Positions 45,162 through 54,660 are shown, counted from the stretch's first letter. The stretch is DNA of 64,000 bases from Aeromonas veronii bv. veronii (GCF_000820225.1 NZ_CDDK01000007.1:1-64000), one strand, 5' to 3'. Translations and numbers: made by a program. Notes: generated by a model from the letters alone, not told the origin.

Positions 45162-46058
45162 TCAGGTTCGGCTTGGCGCGGCTTTGCCGCTGCGCAGCCC
45201 ATCCAGACTGAACAGCACCAGCGCACTCCAGATGCAGGCAAAGGTGAGCAGTTTGTCCATCGCCAGCGCTTCCCCATAGAGGGTGACCGCGAGGATGAAC
45301 ATCAGGCTGGGGCCTATGTACTGGAAGAAGCCCAGGGTGGAGAGCTTGAGCCTGGTCGCGGCGGCGGTGAAGCAGAGCAGGGGGGCCGTGGTGACGGCGC
45401 CTGCGGCGATCAGCAGCAGGTTGAGGTGCCAGTCGTTCTGGGTGAGATGGCTGGTGGGACTATCGGCAAAGCCCCACAGATAGATGGCTGCTGGCGGCAG
45501 CATGATCATGGTTTCGATCAGCAGACCGGTGAGGGCATCGAGGGCCAGTTTTTTGCGCACCAGCCCATAGATGGCAAAGCTCGACGCCAGCACCAGCGCA
45601 ATCCAGGGCAAGGAGCCAAAGGCGATAAGCTGGATGGCTACGCCGGCAAAGGCCAGCGCCACCGCCCACCACTGCAGGCGGCGCAGTTTCTCGCTCAGAA
45701 ACACCATTCCCAACAGTACGTTGAACAGCGGGTTGATGTAGTAGCCGAGGCTGGCATCCAGCATATGGCCGTTGTTGATGGCCCAGATAAACAGCAGCCA
45801 GTTGCCGCCAACGGTGACCGAGGTAAACGCCAGGGTGAGCAACACTTTTGGCTGGCGCAGCACCGCCTGCACTTTGTGCCACTGACGGCCTGCCAGGGTG
45901 AGTACCATCAGCAGCACGCAGGACCAGATCATCCGGTGGGTCAGGATCTCGGCGGCCGGAACGGCAGAGATGGTCTTGAAATAGATGGGGGCTATGCCCC
46001 AAAGGGTATAGGCGCACAGGGCGTAGATGACGCCCTGACGCTGGATCTGTTGCGGCAT
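45162..46058 (-). CDS. rarD: RarD family EamA-type transporter
   Basis: A 298-residue inner-membrane protein of the drug/metabolite transporter superfamily with ten predicted hydrophobic segments. GVIYALCAYTLWGIAPIYFK at the N-terminus and GFFQYIGPSLMFILAV (near residue 253) match E. coli RarD. The physiological substrate is unknown; rarD was first linked to chloramphenicol sensitivity. ATG 46058 is chosen for homology; upstream in-frame codons extend to 46103. Confidence 0.9.
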   Translation of the reverse strand: MPQQIQRQGVIYALCAYTLWGIAPIYFKTISAVPAAEILTHRMIWSCVLLMVLTLAGRQWHKVQAVLRQPKVLLTLAFTSVTVGGNWLLFIWAINNGHMLDASLGYYINPLFNVLLGMVFLSEKLRRLQWWAVALAFAGVAIQLIAFGSLPWIALVLASSFAIYGLVRKKLALDALTGLLIETMIMLPPAAIYLWGFADSPTSHLTQNDWHLNLLLIAAGAVTTAPLLCFTAAATRLKLSTLGFFQYIGPSLMFILAVTLYGEALAMDKLLTFACIWSALVLFSLDGLRSGKAAPSRT

Positions 46059-46183
46059 GCGAATGACCTTTACTGAAGCTTTGGATGCGGGAAAACATCG
46101 CAAAAAATCAGTGTAGCGATCCTTTTGCGGGGAAAGAAGCGAATAAACGAAGTTTGAGGGAAAGGGGGAGGGGGACTGGCCGG

Positions 46184-46375
46184 TCAGCCTTTACCGCGGC
46201 GGATCTTGTCGACGTCCATCAACAGCCACAACATCAGGGCGATGGCGGAGATCCAGGGGCCCCAGGTCACGTAGGCCTCGCCGTGCCCCAGCACGAAGAA
46301 CAGCAGGGGCAAACCGATCACCAGAAAAAGTACGCTTCCCAGAAAAAATAGCATTTTTGTCTTTATATTTAACAT
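46184..46375 (-). CDS. Small two-span membrane protein
   Basis: A 63-residue predicted membrane protein: MLNIKTKMLFFLGSV begins a first span (about residues 7-29), then WGPWISAIALMLWLLMD a second (~40-56), and a basic tail (KIRRGKG). No family is recognised. The start is uncertain; ATG 46354 (MLFFLG) or an upstream frame to 46432 are alternatives, and no strong ribosome-binding site is visible. It stands alone between rarD and the PuuC-like gene. Confidence 0.5.
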   Translation of the reverse strand: MLNIKTKMLFFLGSVLFLVIGLPLLFFVLGHGEAYVTWGPWISAIALMLWLLMDVDKIRRGKG

Positions 46376-46423
46376 GTTGGCTTTTTTATCATTATAAGGA
46401 TTGAGCCCGGTGATGGAAGGCCA

Positions 46424-46454
46424 AAAATGCAAAAGGGGGATTTCTCCCCCTTTT
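46424..46454 (-). terminator. Terminator of the PuuC-like gene
   Basis: AAAAGGGGGA pairs with TCCCCCTTTT around TTTC. On the minus strand a T-rich tract (TTTTGCATTTTTGG) follows. It is 26 bases after the dehydrogenase stop. Confidence 0.85.
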
Positions 46455-46480
46455 TGATCCGATACTGCTGCTTTGTCGTG

Positions 46481-47977
46481 TTATTCCAGCTGAATCCAGG
46501 TGCTTTTCAGCTCGGTGTACTTCTCCAGCGCATGAAGTGACTTGTCGCGACCGTTACCGGACTGTTTGAAGCCGCCAAATGGCATGGTCATGTCACCACC
46601 GTCCCAGTTGTTGACGAACACGGTGCCTGCGCGCAGGGCGCGGGAGCCCTTCACCGCCTTGTTGAGATCCGCCGTCCAGATCGCCGCGGCCAGGCCGTAG
46701 TCGGTGTCATTGCCCAGCGCAATGGCCTCTTCCAGGGTATCGAAGCCGGTCACCGCCAGCACCGGGCCGAAGATCTCCTCGCGGAAGATACGCATCTGCG
46801 GGGTCACATCGTCGAAGATGGTGGGTTCGATATAGAAGCCGCCACTCTCCATGTTGGTGCGGTTGCCGCCCAGCAGCAGTTTGGCCCCCTCCTGCTTGCC
46901 AATTTCGATATAGCGCAGCACCAGCTCCATCTGGATGTGATCCACCATGGCGCCGATACGGGTCGCAGGGTCGAGCGGGTTGCTCGAGATCCACTCGCGG
47001 GCATGGGCCAGCAGTCGCTCCATAAATTGCGGTTTGATGCTGTTTTGCACCAGTAGGCGAGAGGCGGCGGTGCACACCTCGCCCTGGTTGTAGAAGATGG
47101 CGCCAGCGGCGCTCTTGGCCGCTGCGTCCAGATCCGGTGCGTCGGCCAGTATGATGTTGGGGCTCTTGCCGCCGCACTCCATAAAGGCGCGCTTGAGGTT
47201 GGACTTGCCGGAGCACTCCACCAGATGTTTACCGATTTTGGTGGAGCCGGTGAAGGTGATGCAGTCCACGTCCATATGCATGGCCAGCGCCTCGCCCACG
47301 GTGTGGCCAAAGCCCGGCAGCACGTTGAACACGCCGTCCGGAATACCCGCCTCCTTGGCCAAACCTGCGATACGCAGGGCGGTCAGGGGGGATTTCTCGG
47401 AAGGCTTGAGAATGACCGAGTTGCCGGTAGCGAGCGCCGGGCCCAGCTTCCAGCAGGCCATCACCAGCGGGAAGTTCCACGGTACTATGGCGGCAACCAC
47501 CCCGAGCGCTTCGCGGGTCACCAGCGCCAGTGCTGACTCCTCGACCGGGGCGACCTGGTCGTAGATCTTGTCGATCGCTTCGGCGTTCCAGGCGATGCAG
47601 TTGGCGGCGGCGGGAGCGTCATAGCCCATGGCATCGCCGATGGGTTTGCCCATATCCAGCGACTCCAGCAGCGCCAGCTCCACCTTGTTGAGGCGCATCA
47701 GCTCGGCGAAGCGCTGCATGATCTGCTTGCGCTGTTTCGGCGGCAGGCCGCACCAGCGTTTGTCCTCGAAAGCGGCACGGGCGGCCTGCACCGCCAGTTC
47801 GGCATCGGCGGCATCGCAGGCAGCCACCTTGGTCAGCAGCTTGCCGTTGGCCGGGTTGATGCAATCGAAGGTGGCGCCATTGACGGCATCCCGATAGCTG
47901 CCGTTGATAAAGGCTTGCGAGGGCAGGGTCAGATGGGCGGCCTTGTGTTGCCACTGGGCCAGGGTCAGGTCACTCAT
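46481..47977 (-). CDS. puuC: PuuC-like aldehyde dehydrogenase
   Basis: A 498-residue NAD(P)-dependent aldehyde dehydrogenase closest to PuuC, which oxidises gamma-glutamyl-gamma-aminobutyraldehyde or 3-aminopropionaldehyde in polyamine breakdown. The catalytic pair is E267 (MECGGKS) and C302 (NQGEVCTAAS); the cofactor motif TFTGSTKIG is at 241-249. ATG 47977 follows AAGGAG by five bases. It is read in the same direction as the PuuR-like regulator upstream. Oxidation of aminopropionaldehyde here would feed beta-alanine to the divergent transaminase-MmsA genes. Confidence 0.88.
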   Translation of the reverse strand: MSDLTLAQWQHKAAHLTLPSQAFINGSYRDAVNGATFDCINPANGKLLTKVAACDAADAELAVQAARAAFEDKRWCGLPPKQRKQIMQRFAELMRLNKVELALLESLDMGKPIGDAMGYDAPAAANCIAWNAEAIDKIYDQVAPVEESALALVTREALGVVAAIVPWNFPLVMACWKLGPALATGNSVILKPSEKSPLTALRIAGLAKEAGIPDGVFNVLPGFGHTVGEALAMHMDVDCITFTGSTKIGKHLVECSGKSNLKRAFMECGGKSPNIILADAPDLDAAAKSAAGAIFYNQGEVCTAASRLLVQNSIKPQFMERLLAHAREWISSNPLDPATRIGAMVDHIQMELVLRYIEIGKQEGAKLLLGGNRTNMESGGFYIEPTIFDDVTPQMRIFREEIFGPVLAVTGFDTLEEAIALGNDTDYGLAAAIWTADLNKAVKGSRALRAGTVFVNNWDGGDMTMPFGGFKQSGNGRDKSLHALEKYTELKSTWIQLE

Positions 47978-48022
47978 GTTCACTCCTTGAACCGGCAAAA
48001 GTCAGTTTCCGCGTATCAATAT

Positions 48023-48076
48023 GCTAAACATCCTGCCGCTTGTAAATCCACCTTGTAACAATTCATTAAACATTGC
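48023..48076 (-). promoter_or_regulatory. Repeated TGTTTA motifs upstream of the PuuC-like gene
   Basis: On the minus strand, GGATGTTTAGC (48023-48033) and GCAATGTTTAATG (48064-48076) lie in the same orientation upstream of the dehydrogenase. The same TGTTTA core appears in the dyad before the transaminase gene. They are candidate operators for the PuuR-like regulator encoded between them. Confidence 0.4.
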
Positions 48077-48101
48077 TCCCCTGCCGATGCGCGTCTGAAT
48101 G

Positions 48102-48644
48102 TCAGAAACTGGCGGGGGTGTTGGCCGAGATCAGCACGCACTCCTGTTCGCCACTATTGCGAAAACGGTGGGGGGTGCGGCTGTCGAAGTAGTAGCCATC
48201 CCCGGCGCCCAGCAGGTAGATCTGCTCGCCCACGGTCACTTCAACCTCGCCCTTGATGACGATGCCGCACTCTTCACCCTCGTGGCTCAGCATGTCGTCG
48301 CCGGTGTCGGCGCCAGGTGGCAGCACCTCCTGCAACATGCCGATGGCGCGGTTGGCGCGGCTGTGCCCGACCAGCCGGTAGCTGATGGGATGGGTGCCGA
48401 GATCCGGCATATCGGCGGCGCGGAAGATCACTTCGGTGCCCATTTCGGTCTCTTCGGTGAAGAAGCTGGCCAGCGACATGGGGATCCCTTCCAGCACCTT
48501 GCGCAGGGAGGCGACAGAGGGGCTCACCTGATTTTTCTCGATCTGGGAGATAAATCCGTTGGTCACACCGGAGCGCTTGGCCAGCTCGCGCTGGGAGAGG
48601 GCTGCCTTGGTGCGAACCGCCTTGAGGCGGTGACCGATATCCAT
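48102..48644 (-). CDS. puuR: PuuR-like HTH-cupin repressor
   Basis: A 180-residue regulator. The N-terminal helix-turn-helix is an XRE type (LSQRELAKRSGVTNGFISQIEKN, about residues 16-38) and the C-terminal half is a cupin (HEGEECGIVIKGEVEV, PHRFRN). This architecture and length match E. coli PuuR, the putrescine-responsive repressor of the puu genes. AAGGAG precedes ATG 48644 by nine bases. It lies between the PuuC-like gene and the divergent transaminase gene, with matching TGTTTA dyads on both sides. Confidence 0.87.
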   Translation of the reverse strand: MDIGHRLKAVRTKAALSQRELAKRSGVTNGFISQIEKNQVSPSVASLRKVLEGIPMSLASFFTEETEMGTEVIFRAADMPDLGTHPISYRLVGHSRANRAIGMLQEVLPPGADTGDDMLSHEGEECGIVIKGEVEVTVGEQIYLLGAGDGYYFDSRTPHRFRNSGEQECVLISANTPASF

Positions 48645-48769
48645 CTATAGACACTCCTTGACTGTTTACTATTATTAAAATTGTGTTAAATATCTTATAC
48701 CACCCTGCTGATGCGTCTAGCTAGGGGTGGCACCAGACAGGGCGATAACGGGCCCTTTTTTATGGATTC

Positions 48770-48814
48770 AGGTGTTTAATTTAATAGGCATTGGCCGACA
48801 GTTGCTAAACACCT
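48770..48814. promoter_or_regulatory. Candidate operator before the transaminase-mmsA genes
   Basis: AGGTGTTTA (48770-48778) and TAAACACCT (48806-48814) are perfect 9-bp inverted arms 27 bp apart. The right arm overlaps the ribosome-binding region of the transaminase gene. The PuuR-like protein encoded divergently is the obvious candidate ligand; this is inference. Confidence 0.5.
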
Positions 48815-48830
48815 TAAGGATGAGGTGACC

Positions 48831-50162
48831 ATGAAACCGATCAGCGACATCAATACGCCCTCCGACATGTCCGCCTTCTGGATGCCGTTCACCGCCAACC
48901 AGCAGTTCAAGGCGGCGCCGCGTATCCTGAAGTCGGCAGAGGGGATGTATTATCACTCAGAGGATGGCCGCAAGATACTGGATGGCACAGCCGGACTCTG
49001 GTGTTGCAACGCGGGCCATGGTCGGCGCGAGATTGCCGAGGCGGTCTCCCAGCAGATTTCCCACCTCGATTTCGCCCCCACATTCCAGATGGGCCACCCC
49101 CTGCCGTTCGAGCTGGCCAACAAGCTGGTGGAGATCGCTCCCAAGGGGTTTGGCCACGTTTTCTACACCAACTCCGGTTCCGAGTCGGTCGATACCGCGC
49201 TCAAAATCGCGCTGGCCTGGCAGCGGACTCGCGGTCAGGGCACCCGCACCCGGCTGATTGGCCGCGAGCGTGGCTATCACGGGGTCGGCTTTGGCGGCAT
49301 CTCGGTGGGGGGCATTCCCGGTAACCGCAAGTGGTTCGGCTCCCTGCTGACCGGGGTGGATCATCTGCCCCATACCCTCAATATCGCCAAGAACGCCTTC
49401 ACCAAAGGGCTGCCCGAGGAGGATGTGGCGCTGGCCGACGAGCTGGAGAAGATCGTCTTCCTGCACGATGCCAGCAATATTGCGGCGGTGATCGTCGAGC
49501 CCATCGCCGGCAGTACCGGCGTGCTGATGCCCCCCAAAGGCTACCTCAAGCGGCTGCGTGAGATCTGTACCAAGCACGGCATCTTGCTGATTTTTGACGA
49601 GGTGATCACCGGTTTCGGTCGCCTTGGCTCCCCCTTCGCCGCACAGGAGTTCGATGTCATCCCTGACATGATCACCTGCGCCAAGGGGCTCACCAACGGC
49701 GCCATCCCCATGGGGGCTGTGCTGGTGCAGAAGCACATTTATGACGACATGATGGCGGCAGGCAAGGGGGCCATCGAGCTGTTCCACGGCTATACCTACT
49801 CCGGCCATCCGGTGGCTGCTGCCGCCGGGCTCGCGACCCTCGAGATCTATCGCAACGAGAACCTGCTCAGCCGCGCCGCCGATCTGGCTGGCTACTGGGA
49901 GGAGGCGGCCCATTCGCTGAAGGGCTGCAAGCATGTGAAGGATGTGCGCAATTATGGACTGGTGGCGGGCATCGAGCTGGAATCCGTGCCGGATGCGCCG
50001 GGCAAACGCGCCTATGAGGTGTTTGTCCGCTGCTTCGAGAAGGGGGCGCTGATCCGGGTGACCGGCGACATCATCGCCCTGTCGCCACCCCTCATCATCG
50101 AGCGCAGCCAGATCGACGATCTCTTCACCCTGCTGCAGGATGCCCTGCAGGCTCAACCCTAA
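48831..50162 (+). CDS. bauA: Omega-amino acid:pyruvate aminotransferase (BauA-like)
   Basis: A 443-residue class III PLP aminotransferase. It resembles beta-alanine:pyruvate transaminases: SAFWMPFTANQQFK near the N-terminus, FDEVITGFGRLG (near residue 258) and PLP lysine K285 in TCAKGLTNG. The predicted reaction moves the amino group of beta-alanine (or another omega-amine) to pyruvate, giving malonate semialdehyde. ATG 48831 follows GAGG by five bases; GTG 48825 is possible. mmsA follows, which would consume that product. Confidence 0.88.
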   Translation: MKPISDINTPSDMSAFWMPFTANQQFKAAPRILKSAEGMYYHSEDGRKILDGTAGLWCCNAGHGRREIAEAVSQQISHLDFAPTFQMGHPLPFELANKLVEIAPKGFGHVFYTNSGSESVDTALKIALAWQRTRGQGTRTRLIGRERGYHGVGFGGISVGGIPGNRKWFGSLLTGVDHLPHTLNIAKNAFTKGLPEEDVALADELEKIVFLHDASNIAAVIVEPIAGSTGVLMPPKGYLKRLREICTKHGILLIFDEVITGFGRLGSPFAAQEFDVIPDMITCAKGLTNGAIPMGAVLVQKHIYDDMMAAGKGAIELFHGYTYSGHPVAAAAGLATLEIYRNENLLSRAADLAGYWEEAAHSLKGCKHVKDVRNYGLVAGIELESVPDAPGKRAYEVFVRCFEKGALIRVTGDIIALSPPLIIERSQIDDLFTLLQDALQAQP

Positions 50163-50172
50163 CCCATTTGGT

Positions 50173-50192
50173 GGCCCCGCTCTGGCGGGGCC
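50173..50192. other. Intercistronic hairpin between the transaminase gene and mmsA
   Basis: GGCCCCGC pairs with GCGGGGCC around TCTG, ten bases after the transaminase stop. Only TT follows, so it is a poor terminator. Confidence 0.55.
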
Positions 50193-50250
50193 TTGCGTAG
50201 CCTCGTTTTGACGAGCGCTGTGCTACCACGATATTCATCACGGAGGATAC

Positions 50251-51747
50251 ATGACATACAGGGTCAGCAACTTCATCAACGGCCAACCGCAGGAGAGTCG
50301 CAGCGAGCGGCAAGGGGCCATCTTCAATCCCGCCTGTGGCAAGCAACAGGGGAGCGTGGGGCTTTCCAGCGCCGCCGAGTGTCAGGAGGCGATCGCCATC
50401 GCCGAGCGCGCCTTTGCCGACTGGTCGCAAACCCCGCCGCTGGTGCGGGCCCGGGTCTTTTTCCGCTTCAAGGAGTTGATGGAGCAGCACAGGGACGAGC
50501 TCGCCCAGCTCATCAGTCGCGAACACGGCAAGGTCTTCTCCGATGCGCAGGGTGAGCTGACCCGCGGGCTGGAAGTGGTGGAGTTTGCCTGCGGCATTCC
50601 CCATCTGCTCAAGGGGGAGCACTCCCTCAACGTCGGTCGCGGGGTAGACAGCTACTCCATGATGCAGCCGGTAGGAGTCTGCGCCGGTATCACCCCGTTC
50701 AACTTCCCGGCCATGGTGCCGCTCTGGATGTTCCCGGTCGCTATCGCCTGCGGCAACACCTTCATTCTCAAGCCCTCCGAGAAGGATCCCTCCCTCTCGT
50801 TGCGGATGGCCGAGCTGCTCAAGGAGGCCGGTCTGCCGGATGGCGTGCTCAACGTGGTGAACGGTGACAAGGAGGTGGTGGATGTGCTGCTGACTGATCC
50901 GCGGGTCGGTGCCGTGTCGTTTGTCGGCTCCACCCCCATCGCCCAGTACATCTATGCCACCGCCTCGGCCCATGGCAAACGGGTGCAGGCGTTGGGCGGC
51001 GCCAAGAACCACATGGTGGTGATGCCGGATGCGGACCTCGATCAGGCGGTCTCCGCCCTGATGGGGGCTGCTTACGGCGCCGCTGGCGAGCGCTGCATGG
51101 CCATCTCGGTGGCTGTGGTGGTGGGAGATGAGACCGCCGATGCGCTGGTAGCCAAGCTGACGCCGCTTGTGGAAAAACTGCGGGTGGGCCCGGGGTTGGG
51201 CCAGAGCCCGGAAAACGAGATGGGGCCGCTCATCAGCAAAGAACATCTGGCCAAGGTGCGCGGCTACGTTGATCAGGGGGTGGCCGAAGGGGCCGCGCTG
51301 CGGGTCGATGGCCGTACGCTGAGCCACGACGAGGGTTACTTTATCGGCGGCTGCCTGTTTGACGAGGTGACGCCAGAGATGCGTATCTACCGCGAGGAGA
51401 TCTTCGGCCCTGTGCTCTCCATCGTACGGGTGCCGGACTACGAGACGGCGCTGCGGCTCATCAACGAGCACGAGTACGGCAACGGCACCGCCATCTTTAC
51501 CTGCGACGGCGACACCGCACAGGACTTCACGGCGCGGGTGCAGGTCGGTATGGTAGGGGTGAACGTTCCCATTCCGGTGCCGATGGCGTTTCACAGCTTT
51601 GGCGGCTGGAAGCGCTCCATCTTCGGGCCGCTCAACATGCACGGGCCGGACGGGGTTCGCTTTTATACCCGGATGAAGACGGTGACGGCGCGCTGGCCCC
51701 AGAGCCTGCGCAGTGGTGCCGAGTTCTCCATGCCGACCATGAAGTGA
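50251..51747 (+). CDS. mmsA: CoA-acylating methylmalonate/malonate-semialdehyde dehydrogenase
   Basis: A 498-residue aldehyde dehydrogenase superfamily enzyme that turns malonate semialdehyde into acetyl-CoA, or methylmalonate semialdehyde into propionyl-CoA. The catalytic C282 lies in [14 protein letters not shown]. The usual general-base Glu is replaced (LGGAKNH, ~248-254), the hallmark of the CoA-dependent MmsA group. [15 protein letters not shown] (~146-160) is typical. With the preceding transaminase it completes beta-alanine breakdown. Other valine-catabolic genes are not adjacent. Confidence 0.93.
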   Translation: MTYRVSNFINGQPQESRSERQGAIFNPACGKQQGSVGLSSAAECQEAIAIAERAFADWSQTPPLVRARVFFRFKELMEQHRDELAQLISREHGKVFSDAQGELTRGLEVVEFACGIPHLLKGEHSLNVGRGVDSYSMMQPVGVCAGITPFNFPAMVPLWMFPVAIACGNTFILKPSEKDPSLSLRMAELLKEAGLPDGVLNVVNGDKEVVDVLLTDPRVGAVSFVGSTPIAQYIYATASAHGKRVQALGGAKNHMVVMPDADLDQAVSALMGAAYGAAGERCMAISVAVVVGDETADALVAKLTPLVEKLRVGPGLGQSPENEMGPLISKEHLAKVRGYVDQGVAEGAALRVDGRTLSHDEGYFIGGCLFDEVTPEMRIYREEIFGPVLSIVRVPDYETALRLINEHEYGNGTAIFTCDGDTAQDFTARVQVGMVGVNVPIPVPMAFHSFGGWKRSIFGPLNMHGPDGVRFYTRMKTVTARWPQSLRSGAEFSMPTMK

Positions 51748-51779
51748 CGCGCTGGCGCGTGCTCATGGCCTAACCTCTT

Positions 51780-51808
51780 GCCCCCGCCGGTCGTTGATTG
51801 GCGGGGGC
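51780..51808. other. Intercistronic hairpin between mmsA and the amidotransferase gene
   Basis: GCCCCCGCC pairs with GGCGGGGGC around an 11-base loop; no T-run follows. Confidence 0.5.
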
Positions 51809-51830
51809 GAACTCTGTAAAGGAACAACAG

Positions 51831-52559
51831 ATGCGATTGGGAATTCTCGATTGTGACCGGCTCGATCCCGATCTGGCGGATCGTTTTGGCCCCGTTTACT
51901 CCGAGATGTTTATCAGGGGCTTTGCGGCCCTGGCCCCCGAACTGGAATTTCGGGTTTGGTCGGCTCTCGATGGGGAGCTGCCGGAGGATCTGCACGAGTG
52001 CGATGCCTGGCTTATCACAGGTTCGCGCCACGATGCTTACAGCGATATCCCCTGGATTCAGGCTCTGCGGGCGTGGATCCGTCAGGCGCACGATGCCGAC
52101 GTCAAGCTGGCCGGTGTCTGCTTCGGTCATCAGGTGATCGCCCAGGCGCTGGGCGGAGAGGTGGTGAAGTCCACCAAGGGATGGGGGCTGGGAGTGTCGG
52201 TGCATCCCATGCTGGCAGATGAGCCCTGGATGGCGCCAGCGCGGGATCAGATCCGCATTCTGGCCAGCCATCAAGATCAGGTGGCCCTGCTGCCGCCGGG
52301 GGCGACCCGACTGGCGGGCAACGATTTTTGTCCCAACTTCATGTTTTTGCAGGGTGATCACATCGTCGCCATTCAGGGGCATCCGGAGTTCTCGGTGGAG
52401 TACAACCGGGCGCTGATCGAGCGGCGCCGCGACCTGTTGCCCGACGAGCGCTACCAGAGCAGCCTCTCCTCGTTGGAGGGGGAGGTGGATTCGGCGACCA
52501 TGATGCAGTGGCTGCTGCAGTTTCTGGGGATCCTGCCGCTGCGGGCTGGTGCGGCCTGA
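51831..52559 (+). CDS. Class I glutamine amidotransferase-like protein
   Basis: A 242-residue stand-alone amidotransferase domain. The catalytic Cys is in GVCFGHQVIAQALGG (near residue 98), the His in GHPEFSVEYN (near 183), and the Glu two residues later. It resembles GMP-synthase-type amidotransferase domains without a synthetase partner. Its position after mmsA hints at a role in amine or gamma-glutamyl compound breakdown, comparable to the PuuD step, but it is not a PuuD-type sequence; the substrate is unknown. AAAGGAAC precedes ATG 51831. Confidence 0.83.
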   Translation: MRLGILDCDRLDPDLADRFGPVYSEMFIRGFAALAPELEFRVWSALDGELPEDLHECDAWLITGSRHDAYSDIPWIQALRAWIRQAHDADVKLAGVCFGHQVIAQALGGEVVKSTKGWGLGVSVHPMLADEPWMAPARDQIRILASHQDQVALLPPGATRLAGNDFCPNFMFLQGDHIVAIQGHPEFSVEYNRALIERRRDLLPDERYQSSLSSLEGEVDSATMMQWLLQFLGILPLRAGAA

Positions 52560-52742
52560 GCCAGGTTTGTCAGCCACCCCTTCGGATGCTAGATTTTGTA
52601 GCAAAATGAAGGATCAAGCGCTGAGATGTCGGGAGCGGATGGTACACTGGCCGCCCATGTGGCGGCCTGTTTGTCTGGCTTGATTGCCGTCCCGGCCTGA
52701 GCCAAACCTGTCTGAGCCAAACCAGTGTGAGAGTGTGACGCC

Positions 52743-53714
52743 TTGAAACTACAGCAATTGAAGTATTTGATCGCGATCCGGGACCACAACCTCAATGTGT
52801 CCGTGGCTTCCGATGCGCTCTTCACCAGTCAGCCGGGGGTCAGCAAGCAGATTGGCCTGCTGGAGAGCGAGCTGGGGGTGCGGATCTTCGAGCGTCGTGG
52901 CAAACACCTGCACCGCATCACCCCGGTGGGTGAGGAGATCATCAAGTGTGCCGAGGCGATGCTCAACATAGAGAGCAAGATCAAGGCGATCTCCCGCGAG
53001 TATCTGGATCCGACCGTGGGCACCCTCAATATTCACACCACCCACACCATCGCCCGCTACCTGCTGCCCAAGTCGGTCACCTACTTCACCAAGAAGTACC
53101 CCAAGATCTCGTTTCACCTTCATCCGGTGATGTCGGCGAGCAAGGAGCAGATCAGCAAGGGTTACTCCGATTTTTCTATCGTTGCCCACGAAATTGGCTT
53201 CGACAAGGAGCTGATCGCGCTGCCCGCCTACCTCTGGACCCTCTCGCTGGTGGTGCCGCAGGATCATCCGCTGGCCAAGGTGAAGAAGCCGACCCTGGAG
53301 CAGCTCTGCCACTACCCGATCCTCAGCTACGAGAGTGGTGCCACTGGCCGACAGGTGCAGGACGAGGTATTCCATGCCGCCGGTCTCACCCCGAGCTACT
53401 ACATGACGGTGATGGATGCCGGGGTGATCAAGCGCTACGTGGAGCTGGGCTTTGGCATCGGCATCATCTCCTCGCTGGTAGCCAACGACACCGACAGCCC
53501 CGGGCTGGTCTCCATCAATCTGGAGCACCTGTTCAAGCCCTGCCCGGCGCAGATCTGTTTCAGCAAGAGCATCCTGCTGCAGAACTACATGTATGACTTC
53601 ATCAGCTCCTTCTCGCCCCACCTCACTAAGGAGGTGATCCAGAGTGTGATGCAGCAGCCGAGTCAGGCGCGCATCGACGAGCTGCTGGCCGGGGTGGAGC
53701 TGCCCATCTATTGA
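52743..53714 (+). CDS. cysB: CysB-family LysR-type regulator
   Basis: A 323-residue LysR-family protein with the CysB N-terminus MKLQQLKYLIAI-DHNLNVS (residues 1-20), GVSKQIGLLESELG as the recognition helix, and a C-terminal NYMYDFI-SFSPHLT block also found in CysB. It starts at TTG 52743, where the CysB-type sequence begins. Overall similarity to E. coli CysB looks moderate, so it may be the cysteine-regulon activator or a diverged paralog. No cys genes are adjacent. Confidence 0.8.
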   Translation: MKLQQLKYLIAIRDHNLNVSVASDALFTSQPGVSKQIGLLESELGVRIFERRGKHLHRITPVGEEIIKCAEAMLNIESKIKAISREYLDPTVGTLNIHTTHTIARYLLPKSVTYFTKKYPKISFHLHPVMSASKEQISKGYSDFSIVAHEIGFDKELIALPAYLWTLSLVVPQDHPLAKVKKPTLEQLCHYPILSYESGATGRQVQDEVFHAAGLTPSYYMTVMDAGVIKRYVELGFGIGIISSLVANDTDSPGLVSINLEHLFKPCPAQICFSKSILLQNYMYDFISSFSPHLTKEVIQSVMQQPSQARIDELLAGVELPIY

Positions 53715-53820
53715 TCCCGATCGGATTCCCGATCGCTGCCGGTTGTCTCTTCTGTCAGGCTGGGCTCTACTCGGGGTTCAGCCTGTCTCTTTTGGGCTAT
53801 CTCCATCGTCCGAGGTCTCT

Positions 53821-54660
53821 ATGTCCCGCATTCTGCTGCTTGCCAATCTCAACTGTGATCATGTGCTCTCCCTCTCCGAACCGCTGGTGGCGGGGGCCCG
53901 GCTGCAATATGTGGATCAGGGGCGCAGGCTCGGCGGTGGCGCCGCCAATACCGGCATAGGGCTGGTATGGGCGGGTCACGAGGTGACCATCGCCTCCCGT
54001 ATCGGGCTGGACGAGACCGGCGACTGGCTGCTGGAGCAGGCGGCCGGTTACGGGCTGGATTGCAGCCATGTGGAGCGCTTTGGCGGTGAGACCGGCGAGC
54101 TGCTGATCCTGGTGGACTCCACCGGTGAACGCACCATACTGCGCCGCCCGCGGCGTCCCGACCTGCCCGGCGATCTGCCACTGGAGGGGATCGACTGCCT
54201 CTATGTGAACTATCCCGGCACCGCTATCATCAGCTACATGCGCCAGATGCTCGGCAAGAGCTTCGTGGTGGCCCAGTATCCCAAGGGCGGCCAAGCGCGC
54301 CGCCCCTGTCATGTGCTGGTGGCCTCCCGCTCCGATCTCGGCGAGGTGAGCGACCCCTGGCAACATGCCCGCCAGCTGGCGGGGGAGCAGCTCGAATGGC
54401 TGGTGCTGACCGAAGGAAAGGAGGGCGCGGTGGCCATCCATGGCGACGAGCAGATCCGGGTCGCCGCCCGGCCAGTATCTGTGGTCGATACCACGGGGGC
54501 AGGGGATGCCTTCGCTGGCGGATTGATCCATGGTCTGGCGCGGGGTATGGCGATCAAGGATTCGCTACAGTGCGCGGTGGACTGGGGGGCGTTTGCCGTC
54601 GCCTCCGAGAGTTCCATCCCCTCGATCGCGCTGAAAAACTGGCTGAAACAACCCCACTGA
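53821..54660 (+). CDS. PfkB-family carbohydrate kinase
   Basis: A 279-residue ribokinase-fold sugar or nucleoside kinase. GGGAANTGIGLVWAGHEV near residues 39-56 is the N-terminal family signature, and DTTGAGDAFAGGLIHGL (~223-239) contains the catalytic Asp and anion hole. The substrate cannot be read from the sequence. ATG 53821 has GAGG upstream; the frame stays open to 53743 without a better start. It lies 107 bases after the CysB-family gene. Confidence 0.82.
   Translation: MSRILLLANLNCDHVLSLSEPLVAGARLQYVDQGRRLGGGAANTGIGLVWAGHEVTIASRIGLDETGDWLLEQAAGYGLDCSHVERFGGETGELLILVDSTGERTILRRPRRPDLPGDLPLEGIDCLYVNYPGTAIISYMRQMLGKSFVVAQYPKGGQARRPCHVLVASRSDLGEVSDPWQHARQLAGEQLEWLVLTEGKEGAVAIHGDEQIRVAARPVSVVDTTGAGDAFAGGLIHGLARGMAIKDSLQCAVDWGAFAVASESSIPSIALKNWLKQPH

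Noticed and set aside
48957-50156. A 399-codon frame antisense to the transaminase gene
   Set aside because: The plus-strand product has all class III aminotransferase motifs; the antisense frame has none.
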